Positions 1 through 4,870 of a stretch of DNA of 6,362 bases are shown here, in pieces. The first letter of the stretch is position 1, and every line of letters starts with the position of its first letter. This stretch comes from Streptococcaceae bacterium (GTDB lineage Bacteria > Bacillota > Bacilli > Lactobacillales > Streptococcaceae). The translations under genes and the position numbers were made by a program. The notes below the pieces were generated by a model, which saw nothing but the letters and a program-made list of their open reading frames with translations, was not told where the DNA came from and did no database searches. The stretch is from assembly GCA_031279745.1 (NCBI GenBank), contig JAITHN010000189.1, forward strand, positions 1-6,362, written 5' to 3'.

Positions 1-364
1 GAACTTTTTTTACACCTTGAAAAATATTGACTTCTTCAGGTGTGCTCGCACTAGAATGGAGCATTCCTTTATAGCCATCTCCTATGGTACGCGGTTTATT
101 GGTATAGACTCTCATCACAAAAAAGATTTTTTCTTCCACTTCTTTTTGTAGTTTTGCTAATCTTCGCCCGTATTCGACGACCGCTTCTTCATCATGCGCA
201 GAACATGGACCCATCACCATCAATAATCGAGCATCACTTCCTGAAAGAATCTTCGCCAATTGTTGATCCCGGGTAAATTTTTGTAAAAGACTTCCCTCGC
301 TTAATTTTGAGAGTTTTTTTATTTCCTTTAAATTTATGGACTCGCCTATCCTCTGATAGCTCAT
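1..364 (-). CDS. aroF: 3-deoxy-7-phosphoheptulonate (DAHP) synthase, type I, N-terminal part (partial)
   Basis: This encodes the first 121 residues of a class I DAHP synthase, which condenses phosphoenolpyruvate with erythrose 4-phosphate as the first step of the shikimate pathway to aromatic amino acids; the enzyme is cytosolic. I translated the minus strand: the protein starts MSYQRIGESINLKEIKKLS. It carries the family signatures GPCSAHD (about residues 52-58, whose Cys corresponds to the metal-binding Cys of the family) and MRVYTNKPRT (84-93, the KPRT part contributing to PEP binding), followed by GDGYKGML. The start is an ATG at 364-362 with a GGAGGGG Shine-Dalgarno five bases upstream (376-370). 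The remaining roughly 220 residues lie beyond the left edge. It is transcribed divergently from prsA. AroF, AroG and AroH paralogues cannot be told apart from this fragment, so the symbol is nominal. I see no leader peptide or T-box in the short upstream region, so feedback control, if any, would be allosteric. Confidence 0.93.
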   Translation of the reverse strand, partial: MSYQRIGESINLKEIKKLSKLSEGSLLQKFTRDQQLAKILSGSDARLLMVMGPCSAHDEEAVVEYGRRLAKLQKEVEEKIFFVMRVYTNKPRTIGDGYKGMLHSSASTPEEVNIFQGVKKV

Positions 365-387
365 TGAATCCCCTCCATTCAAATTTT

Positions 388-396
388 ATTTTATCA
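388..396 (-). promoter_or_regulatory. candidate extended -10 promoter for the DAHP synthase gene
   Basis: Read on the minus strand this is TGATAAAAT, i.e. an extended -10 (TG-N-TAAAAT, hexamer at 393-388). No good -35 is visible; the upstream DNA is a long T run with a poor match. The implied leader before the GGAGGGG ribosome binding site is short, under 20 bases. The region is so AT-rich that chance matches are likely, hence low confidence. Confidence 0.35.
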
Positions 397-432
397 TAAA
401 TTTAAAATTGAAAAAAAAAAGAAATCGTATGT

Positions 433-449
433 TTTAAGCTGAATTTAAG
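433..449 (+). promoter_or_regulatory. CiaR-like response-regulator box upstream of prsA
   Basis: TTTAAG-CTGAA-TTTAAG is an exact direct repeat with an 11-base period; the identity extends to 8 bases, TTTAAGCT, at 433-440 and 444-451. It equals the TTTAAG-N5-TTTAAG consensus described for the streptococcal response regulator CiaR. The second half-site ends 11 bases before the -10 hexamer of prsA, so the box replaces the -35 region, the arrangement expected for an activator of the OmpR/PhoB class. No such regulator gene is in the window, so assignment to CiaR rests on the motif and position only. Confidence 0.6.
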
Positions 450-457
450 CTAGAATA

Positions 458-466
458 TGTTAAAAT
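458..466 (+). promoter_or_regulatory. extended -10 promoter element of prsA
   Basis: TGTTAAAAT is an extended -10 (TG-N-TAAAAT, hexamer 461-466). No -35 hexamer resembling TTGACA is found 16-18 bases upstream; the direct repeat at 433-449 sits there instead, consistent with an activator-dependent promoter. Transcription would start near 473, giving a leader of about 34 bases to the prsA start, with a GGGAG ribosome binding site at 496-500. Confidence 0.5.
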
Positions 467-506
467 AATTTATGTACTACTATTTTTAGAAATTAGGGAG
501 AGAAAA

Positions 507-1427
507 ATGAAGAAAAAACTTATTCTTGGCGCAATTACTTTATTCAGTGTGACCACATTAGCAGCTTGTAGCGGTTCAAAAGACATCGCGACGATGAAGG
601 GCGGAGAAATCACGGTCGAAGACTTCTACAACCGTGCAAAAACAAACTCTACGAACCAAGGTCTTGTTCGTGAAATGATCGTCTATAAAGTATTCGATAA
701 AGCCTATGCAGATAAAGTGAACGAAAAAGAGATTGACAAAAAATTTGACGAAACGAAAAAACAATATGGTGATTCATTTGCTCAAACTCTTGCTCAAGCA
801 GGATTTACTGAAGCAACGTATAAAGATCAAATCAAATCTCAATTAGCGTTTGAAATTGGTCTTAAATCCCACGTTAAATTGACGGATAAAGAAAAGAAGG
901 CGGCATGGACAGCTTTCCATCCTGAAGTGACTGCTTCTATCATTACATTAACAGATGAAAAAGAAGCGAAAAAAGTTTTAACTGAAGTGAAAGCAAAAGA
1001 CGCTGACTTTGCAAAAATTGCCAAATCAAAATCAACGGATGCTTCTAAAAAAGATGGTGGAAAAGTGAGCTTTGACTCTTCATCCACTACGATTCCGGCT
1101 GAAGTTCAAACAGCTGCATTCAAATTAAAAGATGGAGCAGTGAGTGATCTTATCACGGTTACTGACCCTCAAACGTATCAAACCACTTACTATATCGTGA
1201 AAATGGACAAAAACTCTGATAAAGGAAACGATATGAGTAAATACAGCAAACAAATCGATGATATTGCAACGAAAACAGTGATGGCAGATCAAACTTTTGT
1301 TAGCAAAACAATCGGAGAAGAGCTGAAAAAAGCGAATGTAAAAGTTACAGATGACGCATTCAAGACTGTTCTTGATGATTTCAACGGAACAAGCGGAAGC
1401 ACTTCAAGCTCTAGTTCAGCAAAATAA
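507..1427 (+). CDS. prsA: PrsA family foldase lipoprotein
   Basis: This is a 306-residue membrane-anchored extracytoplasmic folding factor that helps secreted proteins fold after Sec export. Residues 1-21 form a lipoprotein signal peptide: KKK n-region, hydrophobic core, lipobox LAAC with the lipidated Cys at 21. A PrsA/SurA-like helical N domain follows, then a parvulin (PpiC-type) domain at about 142-235 with ADFAKIAKSKSTD and KKDGGKVSF matching conserved parvulin segments, and a Ser-rich tail (GTSGSTSSSSSAK). The two histidines of active parvulins are missing: the ASHI position reads ASII (Ile145) and the final YHI reads YYI (Tyr229). This is as I recall it for streptococcal and lactococcal PrsA/PrtM proteins, so chaperone rather than isomerase activity is likely. 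The start has a GGGAG Shine-Dalgarno six bases upstream. The gene is monocistronic, with a CiaR-like box and extended -10 upstream and a strong terminator downstream. Confidence 0.95.
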   Translation: MKKKLILGAITLFSVTTLAACSGSKDIATMKGGEITVEDFYNRAKTNSTNQGLVREMIVYKVFDKAYADKVNEKEIDKKFDETKKQYGDSFAQTLAQAGFTEATYKDQIKSQLAFEIGLKSHVKLTDKEKKAAWTAFHPEVTASIITLTDEKEAKKVLTEVKAKDADFAKIAKSKSTDASKKDGGKVSFDSSSTTIPAEVQTAAFKLKDGAVSDLITVTDPQTYQTTYYIVKMDKNSDKGNDMSKYSKQIDDIATKTVMADQTFVSKTIGEELKKANVKVTDDAFKTVLDDFNGTSGSTSSSSSAK

Positions 1428-1457
1428 TCAAAGATTTTGAGTTTACCGTTTTTATTC

Positions 1458-1500
1458 AAAAGGGTTGCCCATGAACGAAAGTTCTAGGCAACCCTTTTTT
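1458..1500 (+). terminator. intrinsic terminator of prsA, possibly bidirectional
   Basis: An 8-bp stem GGGTTGCC (1462-1469) pairs with GGCAACCC (1487-1494). Inside it, after a small internal loop, GAAC and GTTC pair around a GAAA tetraloop. Six T residues follow at 1495-1500. The 5' flank is AAAA, so the minus strand reads CCCTTTT, and the same hairpin lies about 30 bases beyond the stop codon of the convergent ATPase gene. It probably terminates both transcripts, less strongly for the ATPase because its T run is only four bases. Confidence 0.92.
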
Positions 1501-1522
1501 ATAGGTGAATACGATTATTTTG

Positions 1523-3943
1523 TTACTTCCTTTGAAGCCGTAGTGCGTTCAAAATGACAAGGACACTGACGCCTGAATCGCTCAAAACTGCCAACCATAT
1601 CGGCATTATGCCTTGATAGATGAGGATGAAGGCTGCGATTTTTACGAGAATCGAGAGGGTTAAATTCTCAACTAACACGCCCCTAGCACGTTTCGCGATT
1701 TTGAGGAAGAGCGGAATTTTCGAAAGGTCGTTTTTAACTAAGACAACGCTCGCAGTCTCTAGTGCCATTTCACTTGCTCCTGCTCCCATTGAAATAGAAA
1801 CATCTGCATAGGCAAGCGTGGGAGAGTCGTTCATTCCATCTCCGACCATCATGGTGGACTTTGTTGATTGAAGCGCCTGTACATAATTTAATTTATCTTC
1901 TGGCAAGCAATTGGACTGAATGCTTGTGAGTCCAATCGAATGTCCAATCTGGTTAGACACTGTTTCAGTGTCCCCCGTAAGCATTGTGATTTCGTCAAGT
2001 CCAAAATTTCTCAACTCAAGAATTAGCTCTTTCGCATAAGGTTTCACTTTATCCTTAAGTAAAATGAACCCAAGCACTGTATCGTTTTTGACAACTTCGA
2101 TGACACGTGCCCCTGATGCCTCCCTTTCCTTCACCTTTTGACCGAGTCCATTCCCTTGTTCATCTTCGATTTTTGCTTTCTTAACCTCAATCAAGTCCCT
2201 GCCAATTATTCCCTTCACACCCAAACCTAAAATTGTTTCATGTTTGGTCGGTGCGATCAAGGACTTCTTATCCACTCGTTTCACGATGGACTCTGCGATT
2301 GGGTGAGTGGAATATTGTTCCAAACTTGCTGCAAGTAAGAGGATTTCATCCGTTGAAGCCTCAGAGATAGACACTACTTCTTCTACATCTAGAACTCCTT
2401 CTGTAAGTGTTCCAGTTTTATCAAAAACTGCAGCTTTTATTTTAGATGCATTTTCTATCACAATGCCATTTTTCACCAAAATTCCGTGCTTAGCATTGGC
2501 GTGAATTGCTGAAACAATCGTCACAGGTGTTGATATAACTAGCGCGCAAGGACAGGCGATGATGAGAACTTCTAGTCCTTTCATTCCCCAGTCTTGAATA
2601 GAACCTTGAAAGAATATAACGGGGATAAAAATCGTAAGCATCGCCACAACAAATACAAGTGGCGTATAAATTTGAGCAAATTTATCTACAAATAGCTCTG
2701 ATGTCGATTTTTCTAAGCCTGCTCTTTCGACTAATTTCCCCATGTTGGAAATCGTTGAGTCCTCACTCTTTTGGGTAACCTCAACTTGAAACACTCCGTT
2801 TTGGTTCATTGTTCCAGCGTATACATTACTTCCTACACCCTTCTCGCTGTATAGACTTTCACCAGTGATTAAAGATTCATCAACTTCTGAAAATCCTTGG
2901 CGCACCACTCCGTCTAAAGGAAGTTTCTCTCCCGCTCTGACGAGGAGGATGTCGCCAATTTGAACGTCTTCCACATTCTTTTCTTCCCACTCTACTCCAA
3001 TCCTTACTAAAGCAGTCTTTGGCGACATTTCGATTAACGACTCGACACTTGCTTTTGTCGTCCGAAGCGCTCGAGACTGAAGGAGCAAACCGACTTGAAA
3101 AAGGAAGAGAATCATTGCCCCTTCCATCACTTCTCCAATAAAGAGTGCAGCAATAGAAGCAAGAGACATCAGTACATTCATATCTAGAGAAAAGGATTTC
3201 AAAGAGAAATACGCGTTTTGATAGATTTTTAACCCAAGTGTAAGGAGAGTCGCGATAAAGAAGCTATCAGCAACCATATGAAAATGTGTGCCCAAATGAA
3301 AGACTAAACCGATGAGGAAGAACAAAATTCCCAATTTCACAAGTTGAGACAGTTTTGCTTCTTTTTCCCCAATCCCATGTTCCTCTGTTGATGCTGAATA
3401 GCCAATTTTGGAAACATGATCCACAATCATCTCCTTATTCACATGTTCAGGTTGATATTGAATTTTCATTTTTGCAGTGGCAAACGCCACATCCACCATT
3501 TCCACTCCTGGAATTTTTTCCAAATCCTTTTTGATCGTGAGGGCGCAACTTCCGCAATCCATGCCAGAAATTCTATATTCTTCTACTATCCTTTTGATTG
3601 TAGGAGGTTCTGAGAGTTGTACGTCTTCATTGCCTACATGTTTTGAATGGTTGGTACGGAGTTGCCCCTCCATTGTAGAGACTGATGTTTCGGTTAGGTT
3701 TTCTGAACAACAATCCGATTTTTCCTGTGTCTTTTCAGAACAACAATCCGATTTTTCCTTTGTCTTTTCTGAACAACAATCCGATTTTTCCTGTGTCTTT
3801 TCTGAACAACAATCCGATTTTGATTGAACTTTATCTCCACAGAAATCGCCTTTCAGCTGATCCTTGTCAGAACAACAAGACGATTTCATCGGTTTATTTT
3901 CTAGCCCTTCTCTATTGGTATGAAGATTTTGATTGGTTTTCAT
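1523..3943 (-). CDS. cadA: P1B-2 type heavy-metal (Cd/Zn/Pb) efflux ATPase with Cys-Cys repeat extension
   Basis: This 806-residue inner-membrane pump exports soft divalent cations using ATP. Order of parts: a Cys-rich extension (1-about 115) with 11 cysteines at 11-residue spacing; an HMA domain (about 120-185) with GMDCGSC at 127-133; eight predicted membrane segments (about 201-218, 227-244, 256-270, 273-290, 426-446, 456-480, 757-778, 781-801); the actuator TGES at 360-363; CPC at 464-466 in TM6; phosphorylated Asp508 in DKTGTLT; His547-Pro548; TGD at 656-658; GDGMNDSP at 701-708. Lys768 in TM7 and Asp789 in TM8 are 21 residues apart, as are ZntA Lys693 and Asp714, which supports the Zn/Cd/Pb class over Cu pumps. 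Catalytic residues are intact. The family's TGESxPV is TGESLYS here. The ATG directly follows the stop codon of the repressor gene (TAAATG), with AAGGAAG at 3958-3952, so translation is coupled. Cd, Zn and Pb cannot be separated from sequence. Confidence 0.93.
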   Translation of the reverse strand: MKTNQNLHTNREGLENKPMKSSCCSDKDQLKGDFCGDKVQSKSDCCSEKTQEKSDCCSEKTKEKSDCCSEKTQEKSDCCSENLTETSVSTMEGQLRTNHSKHVGNEDVQLSEPPTIKRIVEEYRISGMDCGSCALTIKKDLEKIPGVEMVDVAFATAKMKIQYQPEHVNKEMIVDHVSKIGYSASTEEHGIGEKEAKLSQLVKLGILFFLIGLVFHLGTHFHMVADSFFIATLLTLGLKIYQNAYFSLKSFSLDMNVLMSLASIAALFIGEVMEGAMILFLFQVGLLLQSRALRTTKASVESLIEMSPKTALVRIGVEWEEKNVEDVQIGDILLVRAGEKLPLDGVVRQGFSEVDESLITGESLYSEKGVGSNVYAGTMNQNGVFQVEVTQKSEDSTISNMGKLVERAGLEKSTSELFVDKFAQIYTPLVFVVAMLTIFIPVIFFQGSIQDWGMKGLEVLIIACPCALVISTPVTIVSAIHANAKHGILVKNGIVIENASKIKAAVFDKTGTLTEGVLDVEEVVSISEASTDEILLLAASLEQYSTHPIAESIVKRVDKKSLIAPTKHETILGLGVKGIIGRDLIEVKKAKIEDEQGNGLGQKVKEREASGARVIEVVKNDTVLGFILLKDKVKPYAKELILELRNFGLDEITMLTGDTETVSNQIGHSIGLTSIQSNCLPEDKLNYVQALQSTKSTMMVGDGMNDSPTLAYADVSISMGAGASEMALETASVVLVKNDLSKIPLFLKIAKRARGVLVENLTLSILVKIAAFILIYQGIMPIWLAVLSDSGVSVLVILNALRLQRK
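3702..3833 (-). repeat. 33-bp tandem repeat encoding Cys-Cys units, four copies
   Basis: Four head-to-tail 33-bp units begin at 3702, 3735, 3768 and 3801. The first and third are identical over 33 bases, the second differs at two positions, and the fourth matches over about 21 bases before diverging. Each encodes 11 residues around SDCCSEK in the N-terminal extension of the ATPase. On the protein level the same 11-residue spacing continues into two more degenerate units further toward the N-terminus. A length that is a multiple of three means gain or loss of units keeps the frame. Confidence 0.93.
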
Positions 3944-4270
3944 TTAGTCCACTTCCTTTCCGCAAACTCTATTCGTGCCTGTCCAATGCATGGATTCCAC
4001 CGTAGAATCCATCACGGATAAAAATGCTTTAATTTCTTCATTTTTTAGCGAAAAGAAATTAAATCTTCCATGTGTTCGTTTTGTCAAGAAACCACATTCT
4101 ACCAAACAGGAAAGATGCTGAGATAAATTTGGCTGTGTTCCTCCTACAATCGATAACAACTCACTTGCCGAATGCTCTTTTTCAACGAGTGCATACAAAA
4201 TTCGTATCCTCGTCTCACAAGACAGACCATGAGTAAAATGTAAAAATGGGGTAATATTTTCTATTTTCAT
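3944..4270 (-). CDS. ArsR/SmtB-family metal-sensing repressor, CmtR-like cysteine set
   Basis: This 108-residue winged-helix repressor is expected to bind operator DNA as a dimer and to release it on binding Cd, Pb or a similar metal, de-repressing itself and the adjacent efflux ATPase. The helix-turn-helix covers about residues 34-64 (SASELLSIVGGTQPNLSQHL), followed by a wing around THGRFNFFSL (66-75). The ELCxC motif of CadC and ArsR is absent. Instead Cys55 and Cys59 form CLVEC in the recognition helix and Cys103 lies in the C-terminal tail, matching Mycobacterium tuberculosis CmtR (Cys57, Cys61, Cys102), where these three ligate Cd/Pb. Cys18 is an extra cysteine in the first helix. The start is the ATG at 4270-4268 with GGAGG four bases upstream. 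The stop codon abuts the ATPase start. A sigma-A promoter and a perfect palindrome lie upstream. Family membership is certain; the metal ligands are inferred by alignment. Confidence 0.92.
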   Translation of the reverse strand: MKIENITPFLHFTHGLSCETRIRILYALVEKEHSASELLSIVGGTQPNLSQHLSCLVECGFLTKRTHGRFNFFSLKNEEIKAFLSVMDSTVESMHWTGTNRVCGKEVD

Positions 4271-4312
4271 AAGGACCTCCGTCCGTAAACTGTGGTGAAT
4301 GTTGAAATTGTC

Positions 4313-4338
4313 GTTATATAAACGTCAACTTATATAAC
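4313..4338 (-). promoter_or_regulatory. operator palindrome of the metal-resistance operon
   Basis: This is a perfect inverted repeat with 9-base arms GTTATATAA (4313-4321) and TTATATAAC (4330-4338) around an 8-base spacer. It begins about 10 bases after the -10 hexamer, so it covers the likely transcription start and early leader of the repressor gene, the classic place for an ArsR/SmtB-family roadblock. The geometry (9-8-9) differs from the 12-2-12 operators of SmtB and CadC. No other strong palindrome is present in the region, so this is the best candidate site for autoregulation. Confidence 0.8.
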
Positions 4339-4347
4339 TCTGTACTT

Positions 4348-4376
4348 ATATTACTTCTTTTCATGATGGCTGTCAA
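4348..4376 (-). promoter_or_regulatory. sigma-A promoter of the repressor-ATPase operon
   Basis: On the minus strand a perfect -35 TTGACA (4376-4371) is followed, after exactly 17 bases, by the -10 TAATAT (4353-4348). Transcription would start close to 4341, immediately before the operator palindrome, leaving a leader of about 70 bases before the repressor ATG. A strong core promoter held down by a repressor fits a metal-inducible operon. Confidence 0.8.
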
Positions 4377-4396
4377 TTCTCATCCTAAGACTGTAC

Positions 4397-4422
4397 AAAA
4401 AAAAGCGCCAATTTGGCACTTT
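4397..4422 (-). terminator. intrinsic terminator of the 110-residue protein gene
   Basis: On the minus strand AAAGTGCCA (4422-4414) pairs with TGGCGCTTT (4410-4402), with one G-T wobble and a three-base loop, and eight T residues are made as the transcript leaves (4404-4397). It lies about 15 bases after the stop codon at 4438 and about 20 bases before the -35 of the repressor promoter. It therefore insulates the metal operon from transcription coming from pcrA and the small gene. Confidence 0.88.
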
Positions 4423-4437
4423 TCTTCTCAATATTCC

Positions 4438-4770
4438 TTAATAGCCTTTGCTTTTCCATTTTATCGTATGTTTCGTTGGACGATCTGTCACAATGGAGCG
4501 CTTGATTCCTGTCTTATCAATCACAATCATCGTGCGATAATTTTTATTCTTTAAATCATTCAGTTTTTCAACAACATCTGTCAAATCAGTTTTCGCCGCA
4601 TTCACACGATCTTTAGCGTTTGTTTTTAAGGGTTCAATTTTCTCAAGGTGGAGAGAATTTTTTGCACCTTTTAGTCCATCGACTAACTCCGTAACTTTTT
4701 CTTTGGCAACCTCCGGTTTACCTTTCACAATTTCATCCACTTTTTCTTTTAAATCATTTAAAAAATCCAT
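4438..4770 (-). CDS. lysine-rich 110-residue protein of unknown function
   Basis: I do not recognise this protein. It has no signal peptide, membrane segment or cysteine. Residues 1 to about 75 are highly charged and heptad-like (Leu/Val spaced among Lys, Glu and Asp) and should form long amphipathic helices or a coiled coil. From about 78 the character changes to alternating hydrophobic/polar residues (RTMIVIDKTGIKRSIV) and a basic end (KHTIKWKSKGY), which looks like short beta strands. Start choice: an in-frame ATG at 4776-4774 touches the Shine-Dalgarno with no spacer, whereas the ATG at 4770-4768 has six bases, so I take the latter (110 rather than 112 residues). Strong AAAGGAGG, candidate promoter and a good terminator support real expression. 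It lies about 100 bases downstream of pcrA and may also be read through from it. A cytosolic nucleic-acid or envelope-stress accessory role is possible but unsupported. Confidence 0.78.
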   Translation of the reverse strand: MDFLNDLKEKVDEIVKGKPEVAKEKVTELVDGLKGAKNSLHLEKIEPLKTNAKDRVNAAKTDLTDVVEKLNDLKNKNYRTMIVIDKTGIKRSIVTDRPTKHTIKWKSKGY

Positions 4771-4776
4771 GTGCAT

Positions 4777-4784
4777 CCTCCTTT
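4777..4784 (-). promoter_or_regulatory. Shine-Dalgarno that sets the start of the 110-residue protein
   Basis: AAAGGAGG on the minus strand ends directly against a first ATG (4776-4774) and six bases from a second in-frame ATG (4770-4768). Zero spacing would not allow normal initiation, so the second ATG is the likely start. Confidence 0.8.
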
Positions 4785-4794
4785 ATCTCTTTTT

Positions 4795-4823
4795 AGTATA
4801 ACGCTTTCCCTTATTTTTTTGAA
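4795..4823 (-). promoter_or_regulatory. candidate promoter of the 110-residue protein gene
   Basis: On the minus strand TTCAAA (4823-4818, four of six matches to TTGACA) is separated by 17 bases from TATACT (4800-4795, five of six matches to TATAAT). The start would fall near 4788, leaving only a few bases before the AAAGGAGG site, so the leader would be very short. The -10 is good and the -35 mediocre. I find no clear terminator between this element and pcrA, so cotranscription with pcrA is an alternative. Confidence 0.5.
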
Positions 4824-4870
4824 TTACAAGCATTCCAAACTGGACTTTGGAGTTCTATTGAAACAACGTC

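Noticed and set aside
365..506. T-box, riboswitch or leader peptide in front of the DAHP synthase gene
   Set aside because: The divergent intergenic region is only 142 bases, very AT-rich, and shows no stem structures, T-box sequence or small leader reading frame on the minus strand.
839..1087. Minus-strand open frames inside prsA and plus-strand open frames inside the ATPase and pcrA genes
   Set aside because: They are frame shadows with no ribosome binding sites or recognisable protein features, lying entirely within confidently identified genes.
3671..3673. Met91 of the ATPase as an internal start giving a form without the Cys repeats
   Set aside because: No Shine-Dalgarno is visible upstream of it, and the annotated start is coupled to the repressor stop codon.
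3477..4005. Plus-strand open frames with repeated FSEQQSDF-like or NNNPIF-like translations opposite the start of the ATPase gene
   Set aside because: They exist only because the 33-bp unit has no stop in several frames; they lack ribosome binding sites and run through the well-supported ATPase and repressor genes on the other strand.
4774..4776. First in-frame ATG of the 110-residue protein as its start
   Set aside because: It directly abuts the AAAGGAGG site with no spacer; the ATG six bases further is better placed.
4834..4851. Hairpin TCCAAA / TTTGGA between pcrA and the small gene as a pcrA terminator
   Set aside because: The stem is only six mostly A-T pairs and no T run follows in the pcrA direction; I would not call it a terminator.
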